DNA of 64,000 nucleotides from Pseudomonadota bacterium (GTDB lineage Bacteria; Pseudomonadota; Alphaproteobacteria; Sphingomonadales; Sphingomonadaceae). Shown here one piece after another: positions 25,930-34,664 of this stretch. Position numbers and translations under genes: made by a program. The DNA lies in assembly GCA_023400405.1 (NCBI GenBank), contig JAEXFD010000035.1, positions 33,654-97,653 of the forward strand, in the 5' to 3' direction. A model generated the notes under the pieces. It was given only the letters and a program-made list of their open reading frames with translations, was not told the origin of the DNA and made no database searches. Within the stretch, counting starts at the first letter, position 1; the number at the start of each line of letters is the position of its first letter.

Positions 25930-26625
25930 CTAATCGTTCTCGAAGCGCGGCAGGCGGAACAGGTCGACGAAGCGCTGGCCGAGCGCCACGTCGCCGGTGA
26001 CCGCCGCGCGGCCGAGCTCGATCGAGCGCGTCAGCGGGTCGGGGCCGTAGAAGGTCGCGGCGAGCGGGCTCGGCTGGCCCGCGAAGATCACGTCCGCACC
26101 GTCGGGCTCGCGCCGCCCGATCTCCAGCCGCCCGCGCACGATCGCCGCGCGGAACGGCTCGCCGCCGATCCGGAATCCCAGGTCTGGCGCGAAATCGGGA
26201 TCGCCCGCAGTGTTCATCATCGTGCGCAGCGAGAGCATGAAGGCCGTGTTGCTCAGCGGCAGCGTCACGTCGTGCGCCGGCGATCCCGCCGCCCACCGGC
26301 TCAGCGCGAAGATCGGTTCCTCCAGCGCCATGCCCCATTTGGTGAGGGCATAGACCTGGGCATTGGCCGGCGAAGGCAGCGTGCGGCGGCGCAGGATTCC
26401 CGCCTTCTCCATGCCTTCCAGCCGCTGGGTGAGCACATTCGCGCTCAATCCCTCCAGCGCGCCGCGGATCTCGCCGAAGCGCCGCGGCCCGAGCAGCAAT
26501 TCGCGCACGATCAGCAGCGCCCAGCGCTCGCCGATCAAGTCCATCGCCAGCGCCGTTCCGCACGCGTCCCGATACCAGCGCCGCGCCTTGCCCCAATCGA
26601 CCTCAGTTATTTTTTGTGACTCCAT
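25930..26625 (-). CDS. HxlR-family transcriptional regulator with C-terminal extension
   Basis: Winged-helix regulator of 231 residues, about twice the size of a bare HxlR protein. Residues about 20-110 are the HxlR domain: DLIGERWALLIVRELLLGPR, FGEIRGALEGLSANVLTQRL and GILRRRTLPSPANAQVYALT. The C-terminal half (about 130-231) resembles the SCP2-like sterol-carrier segment seen in other long HxlR members. It is divergent from the VOC/GST/DUF1428 gene cluster, which it probably controls. Two operator-like repeats surround its own start codon. Confidence 0.9.
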   Translation of the reverse strand: MESQKITEVDWGKARRWYRDACGTALAMDLIGERWALLIVRELLLGPRRFGEIRGALEGLSANVLTQRLEGMEKAGILRRRTLPSPANAQVYALTKWGMALEEPIFALSRWAAGSPAHDVTLPLSNTAFMLSLRTMMNTAGDPDFAPDLGFRIGGEPFRAAIVRGRLEIGRREPDGADVIFAGQPSPLAATFYGPDPLTRSIELGRAAVTGDVALGQRFVDLFRLPRFEND

Positions 26626-26642
26626 GGTTGCCTTTTGTAACC
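26606..26642. promoter_or_regulatory. Twin HxlR operator candidates at the hxlR-type start
   Basis: On the minus strand two 15-bp copies, GTTACAAAAGGCAAC (26641-26627) and GTCACAAAAAATAAC (26620-26606), lie 21 bp apart, two helical turns. Each is an imperfect palindrome close to GTTAC-N5-GTAAC. The upstream one overlaps a TACAAA -10 that follows TTGATC at 17 bp. The downstream one lies within the first codons. Autoregulation by the HxlR protein is inferred. Confidence 0.5.
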
Positions 26643-26751
26643 CCGTCGGGCATCACGATCAAGAAAGCGATTCGTGGGATCGACAAAGCACGGATTGGGC
26701 GGGCCGTCTCGCCTCAGCGATCCCGAAGGACCGACAAGAGGGAGAGAACAG

Positions 26752-27192
26752 ATGCCGCAGATGATCTTCGTCAACTTGCCCGTCGCCGACGTGCCGCGAT
26801 CGACCGCGTTCTACGAGGCGATCGGCTTCACCAAGGATCCGCGCTTCAGCAACGAGCAGGCCTCGGCGATGCAGCTGAGCGACGAGATCGTGTTCATGAT
26901 CCTGTCGCGCGATTTCTTCCAGGGCTTCACGCCCAAGCCGATCGCCGACGCCCATTCGGTCACCGAGGTTCTGCTCTGCATCTCGCGCGACAGCCGCGAG
27001 GCCGTCGATGCGATCGTCGAGCGCGCCGCGGCGGCGGGCGGCAAGGCCGATATCCGCGAACCACAGGACATGGGCTTCATGTACGGCCGCAGCTTCGCCG
27101 ACCCCGACGGGCACATCTTCGAGCCGATGTTCATGGACCTGGAAGCCGCAATGGCCGCCTATCCGGATGGGCCGGCCCACGAACCCGCCTGA
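26752..27192 (+). CDS. VOC-family (glyoxalase/bleomycin-resistance-like) protein
   Basis: Single-domain vicinal-oxygen-chelate protein of 146 residues, first gene of a seven-gene run. It shows the beta-alpha-beta-beta-beta pattern with MIFVNLPVADVPRSTAFYEA, GFTKDPRFSNEQASAMQLSD and FADPDGHIFEPMFMD, where a conserved Glu could bind metal. The ATG at 26752 is preceded by GGGAGAG. Close relatives are annotated only as lactoylglutathione-lyase-like; the substrate is unknown. The gene is divergent from the HxlR regulator. Confidence 0.87.
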   Translation: MPQMIFVNLPVADVPRSTAFYEAIGFTKDPRFSNEQASAMQLSDEIVFMILSRDFFQGFTPKPIADAHSVTEVLLCISRDSREAVDAIVERAAAAGGKADIREPQDMGFMYGRSFADPDGHIFEPMFMDLEAAMAAYPDGPAHEPA

Positions 27193-27217
27193 ACCGGCGC
27201 ATTTCGGGAGAGGGAAG

Positions 27218-27694
27218 ATGGACAAGATCACGACGGTTCTGTGGTTCGACCACAAGGCCGAGGAAGCCGCACAATTCTACGTCTCGCTGCTGCCGGATAG
27301 CCGGATCGACCGGGTGCTGCGCGCGCCTGGCGACAATCCGAGCGGCCCCGAAGGCGCGGTGCTCGTCGTCGAGTTCACGCTCGCCGGCAAAAGCTATGCC
27401 GGCTTGAACGGCGGACCCAATTTCAAGCCGAATGAAAGCGTCTCGTTCCAGGTGCTGACCGACGACCAGGCCGAGACCGATCGGCTGTGGAACGCGATCA
27501 TCGCCAATGGCGGCGCCGAGAGCATGTGCGGCTGGTGCAAGGATCGCTGGGGCTTCTCCTGGCAGATCACCCCACGCCGGCTGATCGAGCTCGCCTTTGG
27601 CAGCGACGGCGAAGCCGGCCGCCGCGCCTTCGAGGCAATGATGACGATGAAGAAGATCGATATCGCCGCGATCGAAGCCGCGGCGCGAGGATGA
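27218..27694 (+). CDS. VOC-family PhnB/3-demethylubiquinone-methyltransferase-like protein
   Basis: 158-residue protein of the PhnB-type VOC subfamily. It begins ITTVLWFDHKAEEAAQFYVS and contains SYAGLNGGPNFKPNESVSFQ, the hallmark of this group. The segment AESMCGWCKDRWGFSWQITP closes the domain. The old name 3-demethylubiquinone-9 3-methyltransferase is not supported by any methyltransferase motif. The ATG 27218 has GGGAAG upstream. It is 25 bp after the first VOC gene. Confidence 0.88.
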   Translation: MDKITTVLWFDHKAEEAAQFYVSLLPDSRIDRVLRAPGDNPSGPEGAVLVVEFTLAGKSYAGLNGGPNFKPNESVSFQVLTDDQAETDRLWNAIIANGGAESMCGWCKDRWGFSWQITPRRLIELAFGSDGEAGRRAFEAMMTMKKIDIAAIEAAARG

Positions 27695-27705
27695 GGAGAG
27701 AGGCG

Positions 27706-28359
<654 letters not shown>

Positions 28360-28376
28360 ACCCGAGGAGAGCGAAG

Positions 28377-28733
28377 ATGCCCTATGTCGATGGCTATGTC
28401 CTGCCGGTGCCGAATGCCAACCGCGAGGCCTATCGCGCGATGGCGCAGAAGCTTGCGCCATTCTTCATCGAATGCGGCGCGCTCCAGATCGTCGAATGCT
28501 GGGGCGACGACGTGCCGCACGGCACGACGACCGATTTCTTCACGGCGGTGAAGGCGAAAGAGGACGAGAATGTCGTCCTCTCCTGGATCATCTGGCCGGA
28601 CAAGGCGACTCGCGATTCGGGTTGGGAGAAGATCATGGCGGACGAGCGCGGAAAGCCGCAGGCCGAGATGCCGTTCGACGGCAAGCGCATGTTCTGGGGC
28701 GGGTTCGAGCCCATTGTCGACCACAAGGCTTGA
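28377..28733 (+). CDS. DUF1428 domain protein
   Basis: 118-residue protein matching DUF1428, a dimeric alpha-beta barrel fold of the YbaA type. The signature start MPYVDGYVLPVPNANREAYR and the later FFTAVKAKEDENVVLSWIIW and MPFDGKRMFWGGFEPIV are characteristic. No catalytic function is established. It is commonly found beside VOC and SRPBCC genes, as here, and has AGGAGAG before the ATG. Confidence 0.92.
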   Translation: MPYVDGYVLPVPNANREAYRAMAQKLAPFFIECGALQIVECWGDDVPHGTTTDFFTAVKAKEDENVVLSWIIWPDKATRDSGWEKIMADERGKPQAEMPFDGKRMFWGGFEPIVDHKA

Positions 28734-28746
28734 GGGGAGAACGCAG

Positions 28747-29532
28747 ATGACCAACGCGCATGGCAGCTTCATCTGGTACGAACTGCTCACCAAGGACGCC
28801 GCGGCGGCCAAGGCGTTTTACGACGATGTCGTCGGCTGGAACATCGATGCCGAGGCGCCCCCGGGCGGAATGGACTATCGCATGATCAACGCGCCCGACG
28901 GCGCCGCGGGCGGGGTGATGCAATTGAGCGCGGACATGCTCGCCAACGGCGCCCGGCCGACATGGCTGGGCTATCTCGGCGTCGACGACGTCGACGCCTC
29001 CGTCGAAGCGGTGGTCGCTGCTGGCGGCCAGCTCCACCTCCCTGCCTTCGACATCCCGAATGTCGGCCGCATCGCGATGGTCGCCGATCCGCAAGGCAAC
29101 CCCTTCTACGTCATGCGCGGCGGCACGGAGGGCGCGACCAGCACGGCGTACCAGCGGAACGGGCTGGGCCATGTCAGCTGGAACGAGCTGCAGACGGCCG
29201 ACGACGCCGCGGCGCTCGCCTTTTACGAAAAGCATTTCGCCATCGCCAAGGTCGGCGCGATGCCGATGGGGCCGATGGGCGATTACAGCTTCATCGCGAA
29301 CGGCGACAGCAAGGGCGAGGCGGTCGGCGCGATCATGCGCACCTCCGGCAATCCCGGCTGGACTTTCTATTTCCGCGTGCCCGGGATCGATTCCGCCAAG
29401 GCCCGGATCGAAGCCGGCGGCGGCAAGGTCCATGCCGGCCCGATGGAAGTGCCGGGTGGCGAATGGGTCGTGGTGGCAAGCGATCCGGAGGGCGTCCCCT
29501 TCGGCCTGGTTGCGGCCGGACGGGAAGGCTGA
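28747..29532 (+). CDS. Two-domain VOC-family protein
   Basis: 261 residues comprising two tandem VOC domains. Domain 1 begins GSFIWYELLTKDAAAAKAFY and domain 2 begins GHVSWNELQTADDAAALAFY about residue 137, showing internal duplication. Each half ends with the (V/S)DPxGxPF pattern (VADPQGNPFYVM and ASDPEGVPFGLV). The ATG 28747 follows GAGGGGAGA. It belongs to the glyoxalase-like CFP-30/32-type group. Substrate unknown. Confidence 0.9.
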   Translation: MTNAHGSFIWYELLTKDAAAAKAFYDDVVGWNIDAEAPPGGMDYRMINAPDGAAGGVMQLSADMLANGARPTWLGYLGVDDVDASVEAVVAAGGQLHLPAFDIPNVGRIAMVADPQGNPFYVMRGGTEGATSTAYQRNGLGHVSWNELQTADDAAALAFYEKHFAIAKVGAMPMGPMGDYSFIANGDSKGEAVGAIMRTSGNPGWTFYFRVPGIDSAKARIEAGGGKVHAGPMEVPGGEWVVVASDPEGVPFGLVAAGREG

Positions 29533-29535
29533 GCG

Positions 29536-30015
29536 ATGGCGGACAATCACGAACTCGCGGTCGAGCGCATTCTCGACGCGCCGATCGATGCGGTCTGGCG
29601 CGCCGTCACCGAGCATCTCGAACAATGGTGGTGCCCCAAGCCCTGGACCACCGAGCTGGTCGAGATGGACCTGCGCCCCGGCGGCCGCTTCTGCGCGATC
29701 ATGCGCGGCCCCGCCGGCGAGGGCGGCGAGCCGATGGAGGGCATCCTCCTCGACGTCGTGCCCGAGCGGCGGCTCGTCTTCACCAACATCCTCGATTCGC
29801 ACTTCGACCCGCAGAACTCGCCCGTGGCGAACATCGTCGGGAGGTTCGAATTCGCGCCCGAGGGACACAAGACCCGCTACCGCGCCAGCGCGCGCCACTG
29901 GGACGCCGAATCCGCCCGCAAGCATGACGAGATGGGTTTCACCCAAGGCTGGAGCGCCGTCGCCGACCAGCTCGAAGCCGTTGCGCAAGGGCTGGCGGAA
30001 AAGGCCGATGCGTAA
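29536..30015 (+). CDS. SRPBCC/AHSA1-like domain protein
   Basis: 159 residues with the START/Bet v1-like AHSA1 pattern. It opens AVERILDAPIDAVWRAVTEH and has LRPGGRFCAIMRGP, PERRLVFTNIL and a final amphipathic helix (WSAVADQLEAVAQGLAEKA). The fold binds hydrophobic ligands in a cavity. It starts 3 bp after the VOC gene and overlaps the next gene by 8 bp, so the cluster is one transcription unit. Confidence 0.9.
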   Translation: MADNHELAVERILDAPIDAVWRAVTEHLEQWWCPKPWTTELVEMDLRPGGRFCAIMRGPAGEGGEPMEGILLDVVPERRLVFTNILDSHFDPQNSPVANIVGRFEFAPEGHKTRYRASARHWDAESARKHDEMGFTQGWSAVADQLEAVAQGLAEKADA

Positions 30016-30667
30016 GCTGACCGGTGCCGTCTTCGTCTCGCTCGATGGGATCATGCAGGCCCCCGGCGCCCCGACCGAAGACTGGACCGGCGGCTTCCGC
30101 TTCGGCGGCTGGCTGCCGCCCTTCGCCGACGAAATGCTCGGCGAGACGATCGGCGCGCTCTTCGCCGGATCGTTCGACCTGCTGCTCGGCCGCGAGACCT
30201 ATGAGATTTTCGCGGCCTATTGGCCCTATGTCGAGCCGGGCCACCCGATCGGCACGGCGTTCGACAAGGCCGGCAAATATGTCGTCACCCACCGCGACGA
30301 AGGTCTCGACTGGCAGAACAGCCATCGCCTGCCCGGGATCGACGCCGTCGCCGAGCTCAAGCGCAGCGACGGGCCGGAGCTGATCATCCAGGGCAGTTCG
30401 ACGCTCTACCCGCCGCTCTTCGCCGCCGGACTGATCGACCGGCTGATCGTGATGACCTATCCGGTCGTGCTCGGCGGCGGCAAGCGGCTGTTCGGCGCGG
30501 GCACCCCGCCCTTATCCCTCAGGCTGATCGACCAGAAGCTGAGCAGCAAGGGCGTCGTCATCGCCACCTACGAGCCCGCAGGCGAAATCCAGATCGGTAC
30601 CTTCCCCGGCCCCGAGCCCAGCGAGCGCGAAAAGGCGCGCCAGGAGCGGATGGCGCGCCACGGCTGA
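30008..30667 (+). CDS. Dihydrofolate reductase/RibD C-terminal-like protein
   Basis: 219 residues of the RibD_C/DHFR-like fold. It starts KLTGAVFVSLDGIMQAPGAP, continues DLLLGRETYEIFAAYWP, and has LIIQGSSTLYPPLFAAGLID and YPVVLGGGKRLFG for NADPH binding. The family YyaP/YwjB-like is widespread and not a true DHFR. The C-terminus (about residues 190-219) is a charged tail. Start ATG 30008 overlaps the upstream gene. Last gene of the HxlR-linked cluster. Confidence 0.9.
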   Translation: MRKLTGAVFVSLDGIMQAPGAPTEDWTGGFRFGGWLPPFADEMLGETIGALFAGSFDLLLGRETYEIFAAYWPYVEPGHPIGTAFDKAGKYVVTHRDEGLDWQNSHRLPGIDAVAELKRSDGPELIIQGSSTLYPPLFAAGLIDRLIVMTYPVVLGGGKRLFGAGTPPLSLRLIDQKLSSKGVVIATYEPAGEIQIGTFPGPEPSEREKARQERMARHG

Positions 30668-30690
30668 GGCACCAACCGCTCCGCCCTTCC

Positions 30691-30759
30691 CGTCATGCCA
30701 GCGAAAGCGAAAGCTGGCATCTCAAGTCGTGAGAGACCCCAGCTTTCGCTGGGGTGACG
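30691..30759. repeat. Paired REP-like palindromic repeats
   Basis: Two facing units of the same class as at 14615-14705: 30691-30723 (with an internal duplication of GCGAAA) and 30733-30759 (GAGACCCCAGCTTTCGCTGG plus GTGACG). They lie between the convergent DHFR-like and J-domain genes and can form a long hairpin, so they may also work as a terminator in both directions. Confidence 0.8.
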
Positions 30760-30795
30760 AATGAGGGTGGCGATCGCATGGCCATGCGATCGCCC

Positions 30796-31410
30796 TCAGG
30801 TGAAGGCCGGCGACTGGCGGAGTTGCTGATAGGCCTCGATCACGCGCTGGAGCCGGCCCTCATGGCTGCGGTCGCCGCCATTGCGGTCCGGGTGATAGCG
30901 GCGCACCAGTTCCGAATAGCGCTTGCGCAGCGCCGTGCGGTCGGCATCGATCGCCAGGTCGAGCGTCTTCAGCGCCTCGCGGTCCTGGCCCGAGAGCGGC
31001 TTGCCGTCCTTGCGCTCGCCCCGATCCTTCATCCGATCGCGGAAGCGCGCGCCGATCGCGTCGAGCGGGTCGGCGAAATCCGCCCAGCGCGGCGGGCGGT
31101 CGGCGCCGCCATTGCCCGAAAAGGCACGCGTCTCGCGCTCCCAGCCGCCAAAGGGCCGCTGCGCCTCGTGGATCTCGTCGGGGCTCATGCCCTTGAAGAA
31201 ATTATACCCCGAATTGAATTCGCGGACGTGGTCGAGGCACAGCCAGCGATATTCGCCCGGCCCGTCATAGCCGCCGCGCGCATGGCCCATCGGCGCGCGG
31301 AATTCGCCCGGCGCCTCGCACCCGGGCTCGGCGCACAGCCGCCCCGGCGCCTCCACTCGCCCGTGGAAACGCGCATTGGGCCGGTCTTTCCTCGATTGGC
31401 TGTCCGCCAC
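30796..31410 (-). CDS. J-domain protein with N-terminal zinc-binding-like motif
   Basis: About 204 residues from GTG 31410 (GAGGAA upstream). The N-terminus carries Cys26, Cys31, Cys58 and His61 (LCAEPGCEAP, WLCLDH), spaced like a small zinc site. The middle is hydrophilic. The last 55 residues are a J domain: ALRKRYSELVRRYHPDRNGG contains the HPD tripeptide that stimulates DnaK ATPase. J domains at the C-terminus with no DnaJ zinc or substrate domain are typical of specialised co-chaperones. Divergent from bolA. Partner unknown. Confidence 0.87.
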   Translation of the reverse strand: MADSQSRKDRPNARFHGRVEAPGRLCAEPGCEAPGEFRAPMGHARGGYDGPGEYRWLCLDHVREFNSGYNFFKGMSPDEIHEAQRPFGGWERETRAFSGNGGADRPPRWADFADPLDAIGARFRDRMKDRGERKDGKPLSGQDREALKTLDLAIDADRTALRKRYSELVRRYHPDRNGGDRSHEGRLQRVIEAYQQLRQSPAFT

Positions 31411-31432
31411 GGTTCCTCCCTCGAACAACCAG

Positions 31433-31442
31433 CCTATATAGG
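31433..31442. promoter_or_regulatory. Symmetric CCTATATAGG -10 box between J-domain and bolA genes
   Basis: Perfect palindrome in the 36-bp divergent gap, so TATATA can act as the -10 on both strands. For bolA it would place transcription start at or one base before the ATG (31447), a leaderless mRNA. For the J-domain gene it would give about an 18-nt leader with GAGGAA. No convincing -35 is visible on either side, so the call is tentative. Confidence 0.4.
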
Positions 31443-31446
31443 CGCG

Positions 31447-31731
31447 ATGACCAGCACTGCCACCGGCGGCCTCGCCGACATCATCGCCGCTCGCCTCATC
31501 GCCGCGCTCGCCCCGACGCAACTCGAGGTGATCAACGACAGCCACCATCATCGCGGCCACGCCGGGCACGACGGCAGCGGCGAATCGCACTGGACGGTGA
31601 AGATCGAGAGCGGAGCCTTTCAGGGGCTTTCGCGCGTTCAGCGCCAGCGGCTGGTCAACAACGCGCTCGCCGAGCTGCTTGCCGAACGCATCCATGCGCT
31701 GGCGATTCGGGCGACCGCACCGGGAGAATGA
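31447..31731 (+). CDS. bolA: BolA-family protein
   Basis: 94-residue BolA/IbaG-fold protein. The class II KH-like fold shows LEVINDSHHHRGHAGHDGSG, WTVKIESGAFQGLSRVQRQR and LVNNALAELLAERIHALAIR. Members act with CGFS glutaredoxins in Fe-S trafficking or as regulators. A second, shorter BolA gene (35175-35414) lies next to grx4 in this window. The stop overlaps the following GST start by 4 bp. Confidence 0.92.
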   Translation: MTSTATGGLADIIAARLIAALAPTQLEVINDSHHHRGHAGHDGSGESHWTVKIESGAFQGLSRVQRQRLVNNALAELLAERIHALAIRATAPGE

Positions 31732-32432
31732 CGATGGCGTACACGCTCTGGTACTGGGCCGAAATCCAGGGTCGGGGCGAATTCGTCCGGCTGCCCATGG
31801 AGGCCGCCGGCATTGCCTATGTCGATGCCGCGCGCGAGCGGGGCAGCAAGGCGCTGATCGCCGACATGAAGGCGCGCACCCATCGCCCGCCCTTCGCCCC
31901 GCCCTATCTCGATACCGGCAGCGACGTGATCTCGCAGGTCGCCAACATCCTGTTCTGGCTCGGCGAGCGCCACGGCATCGCGCCCAGCGAACCGGCCACG
32001 CGCACCTGGCTCCATGAAGTCCAGCTCACCCTCGCCGATTTCGTCGCCGAAGTGCACCAGGTCCATCACCCGGTCGGCGTCGCGCTGTATTACGAGGACC
32101 AGAAGGCCGAGGCGGCGCGGATGGCGGAGGAGTTCCGCGAGCAGCGCATGCCCAAGTTCCTCGGCTGGTTCGAACGTTCGGTCGAGGGCGATTGGCTCGC
32201 CGGCGATGCCTGGAGCTATGGCGACACCTCGATCTTCCAGATCGTCGAGGGGCTGCGCCACATGTTCCCCCGCCGCATGGCCGCGATCGAGGGCGATTAT
32301 CCCAGGCTCCGCGCCATCCGCGACCGCGTCGCCGAGCTGCCTGGGGTCGCCGCCTATCTCGCCAGCGATCGCCGCATCCCCTTCAACACCCAAGGGATCT
32401 TTCGCCACTATCCCGAGCTCGACGGCGACTGA
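31728..32432 (+). CDS. Glutathione S-transferase family protein
   Basis: 234-residue GST-like protein. The N-terminal part (YTLWYWAEIQGRGEFVRLPM then PPYLDTGSDVISQVANIL) lacks the common Ser/Tyr motif sequence but keeps the thioredoxin-fold order. The C-terminal domain has DWLAGDAWSYGDTSIFQIVE, the GST N-capping box. The ATGA overlap with bolA indicates a two-gene operon. Substrate unknown. Confidence 0.88.
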   Translation: MTMAYTLWYWAEIQGRGEFVRLPMEAAGIAYVDAARERGSKALIADMKARTHRPPFAPPYLDTGSDVISQVANILFWLGERHGIAPSEPATRTWLHEVQLTLADFVAEVHQVHHPVGVALYYEDQKAEAARMAEEFREQRMPKFLGWFERSVEGDWLAGDAWSYGDTSIFQIVEGLRHMFPRRMAAIEGDYPRLRAIRDRVAELPGVAAYLASDRRIPFNTQGIFRHYPELDGD

Positions 32433-32511
32433 TCGGAAAGGCAGGCTTTCCAAACTGTAGCTGTAAGCCCTTCGCCCGAACGGCTATGTCCTCGAGGGAG
32501 CGGAGGAAGCG

Positions 32512-33411
32512 ATGCACGAAGACCTGATCACCCAGACGATCGAACCCGTCACCCACGATCTCGGCGGGTTCAAGGTGCACCGCACCCTGCCCTCGCGCCC
32601 GCGCACGATGGTCGGGCCGTTCATCTTCTTCGATCAGATGGGCCCCGCGCGGCTCGAAGTCGGCACCGGCATCGACGTGCGCCCGCACCCGCACATCAAT
32701 CTCGCCACCGTCACCTATCTCTATGCCGGCGCGCTCGACCATCGCGATTCGCTGGGCACCTTCGCGACGATCGAGCCGGGCGCAGTCAACCTGATGACCG
32801 CCGGCCACGGCATCGTCCATTCGGAGCGCTCGCCCAGTGCCGAGCGCGCCAAGGGGCCCGAGCTTTCGGGCATCCAGACCTGGCTCGCGCTGCCCGAGCG
32901 CTTCGAAGAAATCGACCCCGCCTTCGAACATGTCGCCGCGGCGGACCTGCCGGTGATCGAGGCGACCGGCGCGCGCTGCCGCGTGGTGATGGGCACGCTG
33001 TGGGGCGCCAAGGCACCGACCACCACTTATGCCGAGACGATCTATGCCGACATCGCGCTCGATGCCGGCGGCACGGTACCGATCGATCCGTCCGCCGAGG
33101 AGCGCGCGATCTATCTCGCCGCCGGCGATGCCACGATCGACGGGATGGAGATGGCGGTTTCCACGCTCTACGTCCTGCGCCCGGGCATCGCCGCCACGCT
33201 CTGCTCGACGACCGGCGCGCGCGTGATGCTGTGCGGCGGCGAAGCGTTCGCGACGCCGCGCCACGTCTGGTGGAATTTCGTCTCGTCGAGCCGTGATCGC
33301 ATCAACCAGGCCAAGGAAGACTGGAAGGCGGGCAACTTCCCGAAAGTGCCTGGGGACGACCAGGAGTTCATTCCAATCCCCGAAGTCCCCAAGACCGTGA
33401 GCTATCCCTGA
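32512..33411 (+). CDS. Pirin family protein
   Basis: Bicupin pirin of 299 residues. The N-terminal cupin has the metal ligands in RPHPHINLATVTYLYAG and GHGIVHSERSPS (three His and one Glu). The core motif GPFIFFDQMGP near residue 38 is typical. Some bacterial pirins act as quercetin dioxygenases or bind metabolic enzymes; the specific role here is not known. It stands alone with GGAGGAAG before the ATG. Confidence 0.93.
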   Translation: MHEDLITQTIEPVTHDLGGFKVHRTLPSRPRTMVGPFIFFDQMGPARLEVGTGIDVRPHPHINLATVTYLYAGALDHRDSLGTFATIEPGAVNLMTAGHGIVHSERSPSAERAKGPELSGIQTWLALPERFEEIDPAFEHVAAADLPVIEATGARCRVVMGTLWGAKAPTTTYAETIYADIALDAGGTVPIDPSAEERAIYLAAGDATIDGMEMAVSTLYVLRPGIAATLCSTTGARVMLCGGEAFATPRHVWWNFVSSSRDRINQAKEDWKAGNFPKVPGDDQEFIPIPEVPKTVSYP

Positions 33412-33531
33412 CCTATTCCAAGATTTCTGCGGCATTGACTTAGATTATAATTGTCATGCCCGGTCGTTCCGTAGGATAGAGCCCCCGCAAAAACGCGGCC
33501 AAAGCGCCGCCGTCGGTAAGGGGAACCTGTC

Positions 33532-34506
33532 ATGTTGAAGTCTTCGGCCGTGGCCGTCACCACGCTCGCGCTGCTGTTCGCCGGCGGCGAGGCGCAGGCG
33601 CAGAAGAAGGGCGCGCGCGCCAGCGGCGGCCAGCGGATGCAGGAGCAGGCGGTCACCGACGTGCCGCGCTGCACCCGCAAGCTCGGCACGCTCTCGATCG
33701 TCGATGGCGACGATCCCAGCGGCTGGACCCAATATTCGCTGGCCCCGCCCCAGAAGCTGCTCAAGGTGCTCGTCCAGCGCTCGGGCTGCTTCAACCTGGT
33801 CGATCGCGGCAGCGGCCTGCAGGCGGCCGAGCGCGAGCGCCAGATCGGCGGCCATCTCGGCATGCAGCGCGGCTCGAATGTCGGCCAGGGCCAGATCAAG
33901 GCGGCCGATTACGTGCTCGTCGCCGAAGTCCAGGGTGCCAATTCCAACGTCAGCGGCAGCGGCATCGGCGGCGCGGTCGGCGGCGTCATCGGCGGGCCGG
34001 TCGGCGGCCTGCTCGGCGGGCTGCGCAGCAAGAAGATGGAAGCGAACACCGTGCTGTCGCTCACCAACGTCCGCACCACCGAGACGATCTCGACCCAGGA
34101 AGGCTATGCGGTCAAGAACAACCTCAGCTTCGCGGCGGGCGGCGGCACCTTCTTCGGCACCGGCGCCGCGGCGGCGGTCGGCGGCGGCTATGACAACACC
34201 GATATCGGCCGGATCGTGACGCTGTCGTTCATCCAGGCCTATTCGAAGATGGTCAACGAGCTCGGCCTGGTCACCCCGGGCGATGCAGGCACCGCCCAGG
34301 CCGCTCCGGCCAAGACCTACACGGCCCAGCGCCCGGTGATCATGCGCGTCACCGCCACCGGCACCGGCAAGATCATCCGCACGCTGCCGGCGGGCGCGAT
34401 CGTCTATCCCACCGGCAACAAGAACGGCCTGTGGTGGGAAGTCGCCGACGAGAACGACAATGTCGGCTGGGTGCTCAACACCGGGCTCGCCCCGACCCAG
34501 CATTGA
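33532..34506 (+). CDS. CsgG/HfaB-like secreted protein with C-terminal SH3-like domain
   Basis: 324 residues with a signal peptide (MLKSSAVAVTTLALLFAGGE to AQAQ, no lipobox Cys). The middle resembles CsgG/HfaB-type assembly proteins: KLLKVLVQRSGCFNLVDRGS, KAADYVLVAEVQGANSN, and a glycine-rich strand region (GIGGAVGGVIGGPVGG) at about residues 142-165. The C-terminal 70 residues look like a bacterial SH3 domain (PVIMRVTATGTGKIIRTLPA, GLWWEVADENDNVGWVLN). It is probably periplasmic or outer-membrane associated. No csg or hfa partners are nearby. Confidence 0.75.
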   Translation: MLKSSAVAVTTLALLFAGGEAQAQKKGARASGGQRMQEQAVTDVPRCTRKLGTLSIVDGDDPSGWTQYSLAPPQKLLKVLVQRSGCFNLVDRGSGLQAAERERQIGGHLGMQRGSNVGQGQIKAADYVLVAEVQGANSNVSGSGIGGAVGGVIGGPVGGLLGGLRSKKMEANTVLSLTNVRTTETISTQEGYAVKNNLSFAAGGGTFFGTGAAAAVGGGYDNTDIGRIVTLSFIQAYSKMVNELGLVTPGDAGTAQAAPAKTYTAQRPVIMRVTATGTGKIIRTLPAGAIVYPTGNKNGLWWEVADENDNVGWVLNTGLAPTQH

Positions 34507-34523
34507 TCCGATCGGGCGTCGGT

Positions 34524-34546
34524 GCGAGGTGGCCAGCCCACCTCGC
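34524..34546 (+). terminator. Possible terminator hairpin after the CsgG-like gene
   Basis: Perfect 9-bp arms GCGAGGTGG and CCACCTCGC with a 5-nt loop, 17 bp after the stop codon. No T-run follows, so it would be a weak or Rho-assisted terminator. It opens the 333-bp gap 34507-34839, the rest of which holds a REP-type repeat and no gene that I can see. Confidence 0.45.
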
Positions 34547-34576
34547 GCCGGCGCCGCGTCGCTCCCCAATTCCCCG

Positions 34577-34664
34577 CCGTTTGCCCTGAGCTTGTCGAAG
34601 GGCCGTCCTGTCCTGCCGGGCGAGGGGAACAAAAGCCGCCCTTCGACAAGCTCAGGGCGAACGG
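34577..34664. repeat. Inverted pair of CCCTGAGCTTGTCGAAGGGC repeats
   Basis: 27-bp arms at 34577-34603 and 34638-34664, differing only at one position, separated by 34 bp. The same pair occurs at 43847-43937 and, diverged, at 55780-55868. It lies between the CsgG-like gene and the convergent grx4 gene. Confidence 0.9.

Noticed and set aside
33438..33451. TTGACT and TATAAT before the CsgG-like gene
   Set aside because: The hexamers look good singly (TATAAT 33446-33451) but are only a few bp apart, so they cannot be the -35 and -10 of one promoter.
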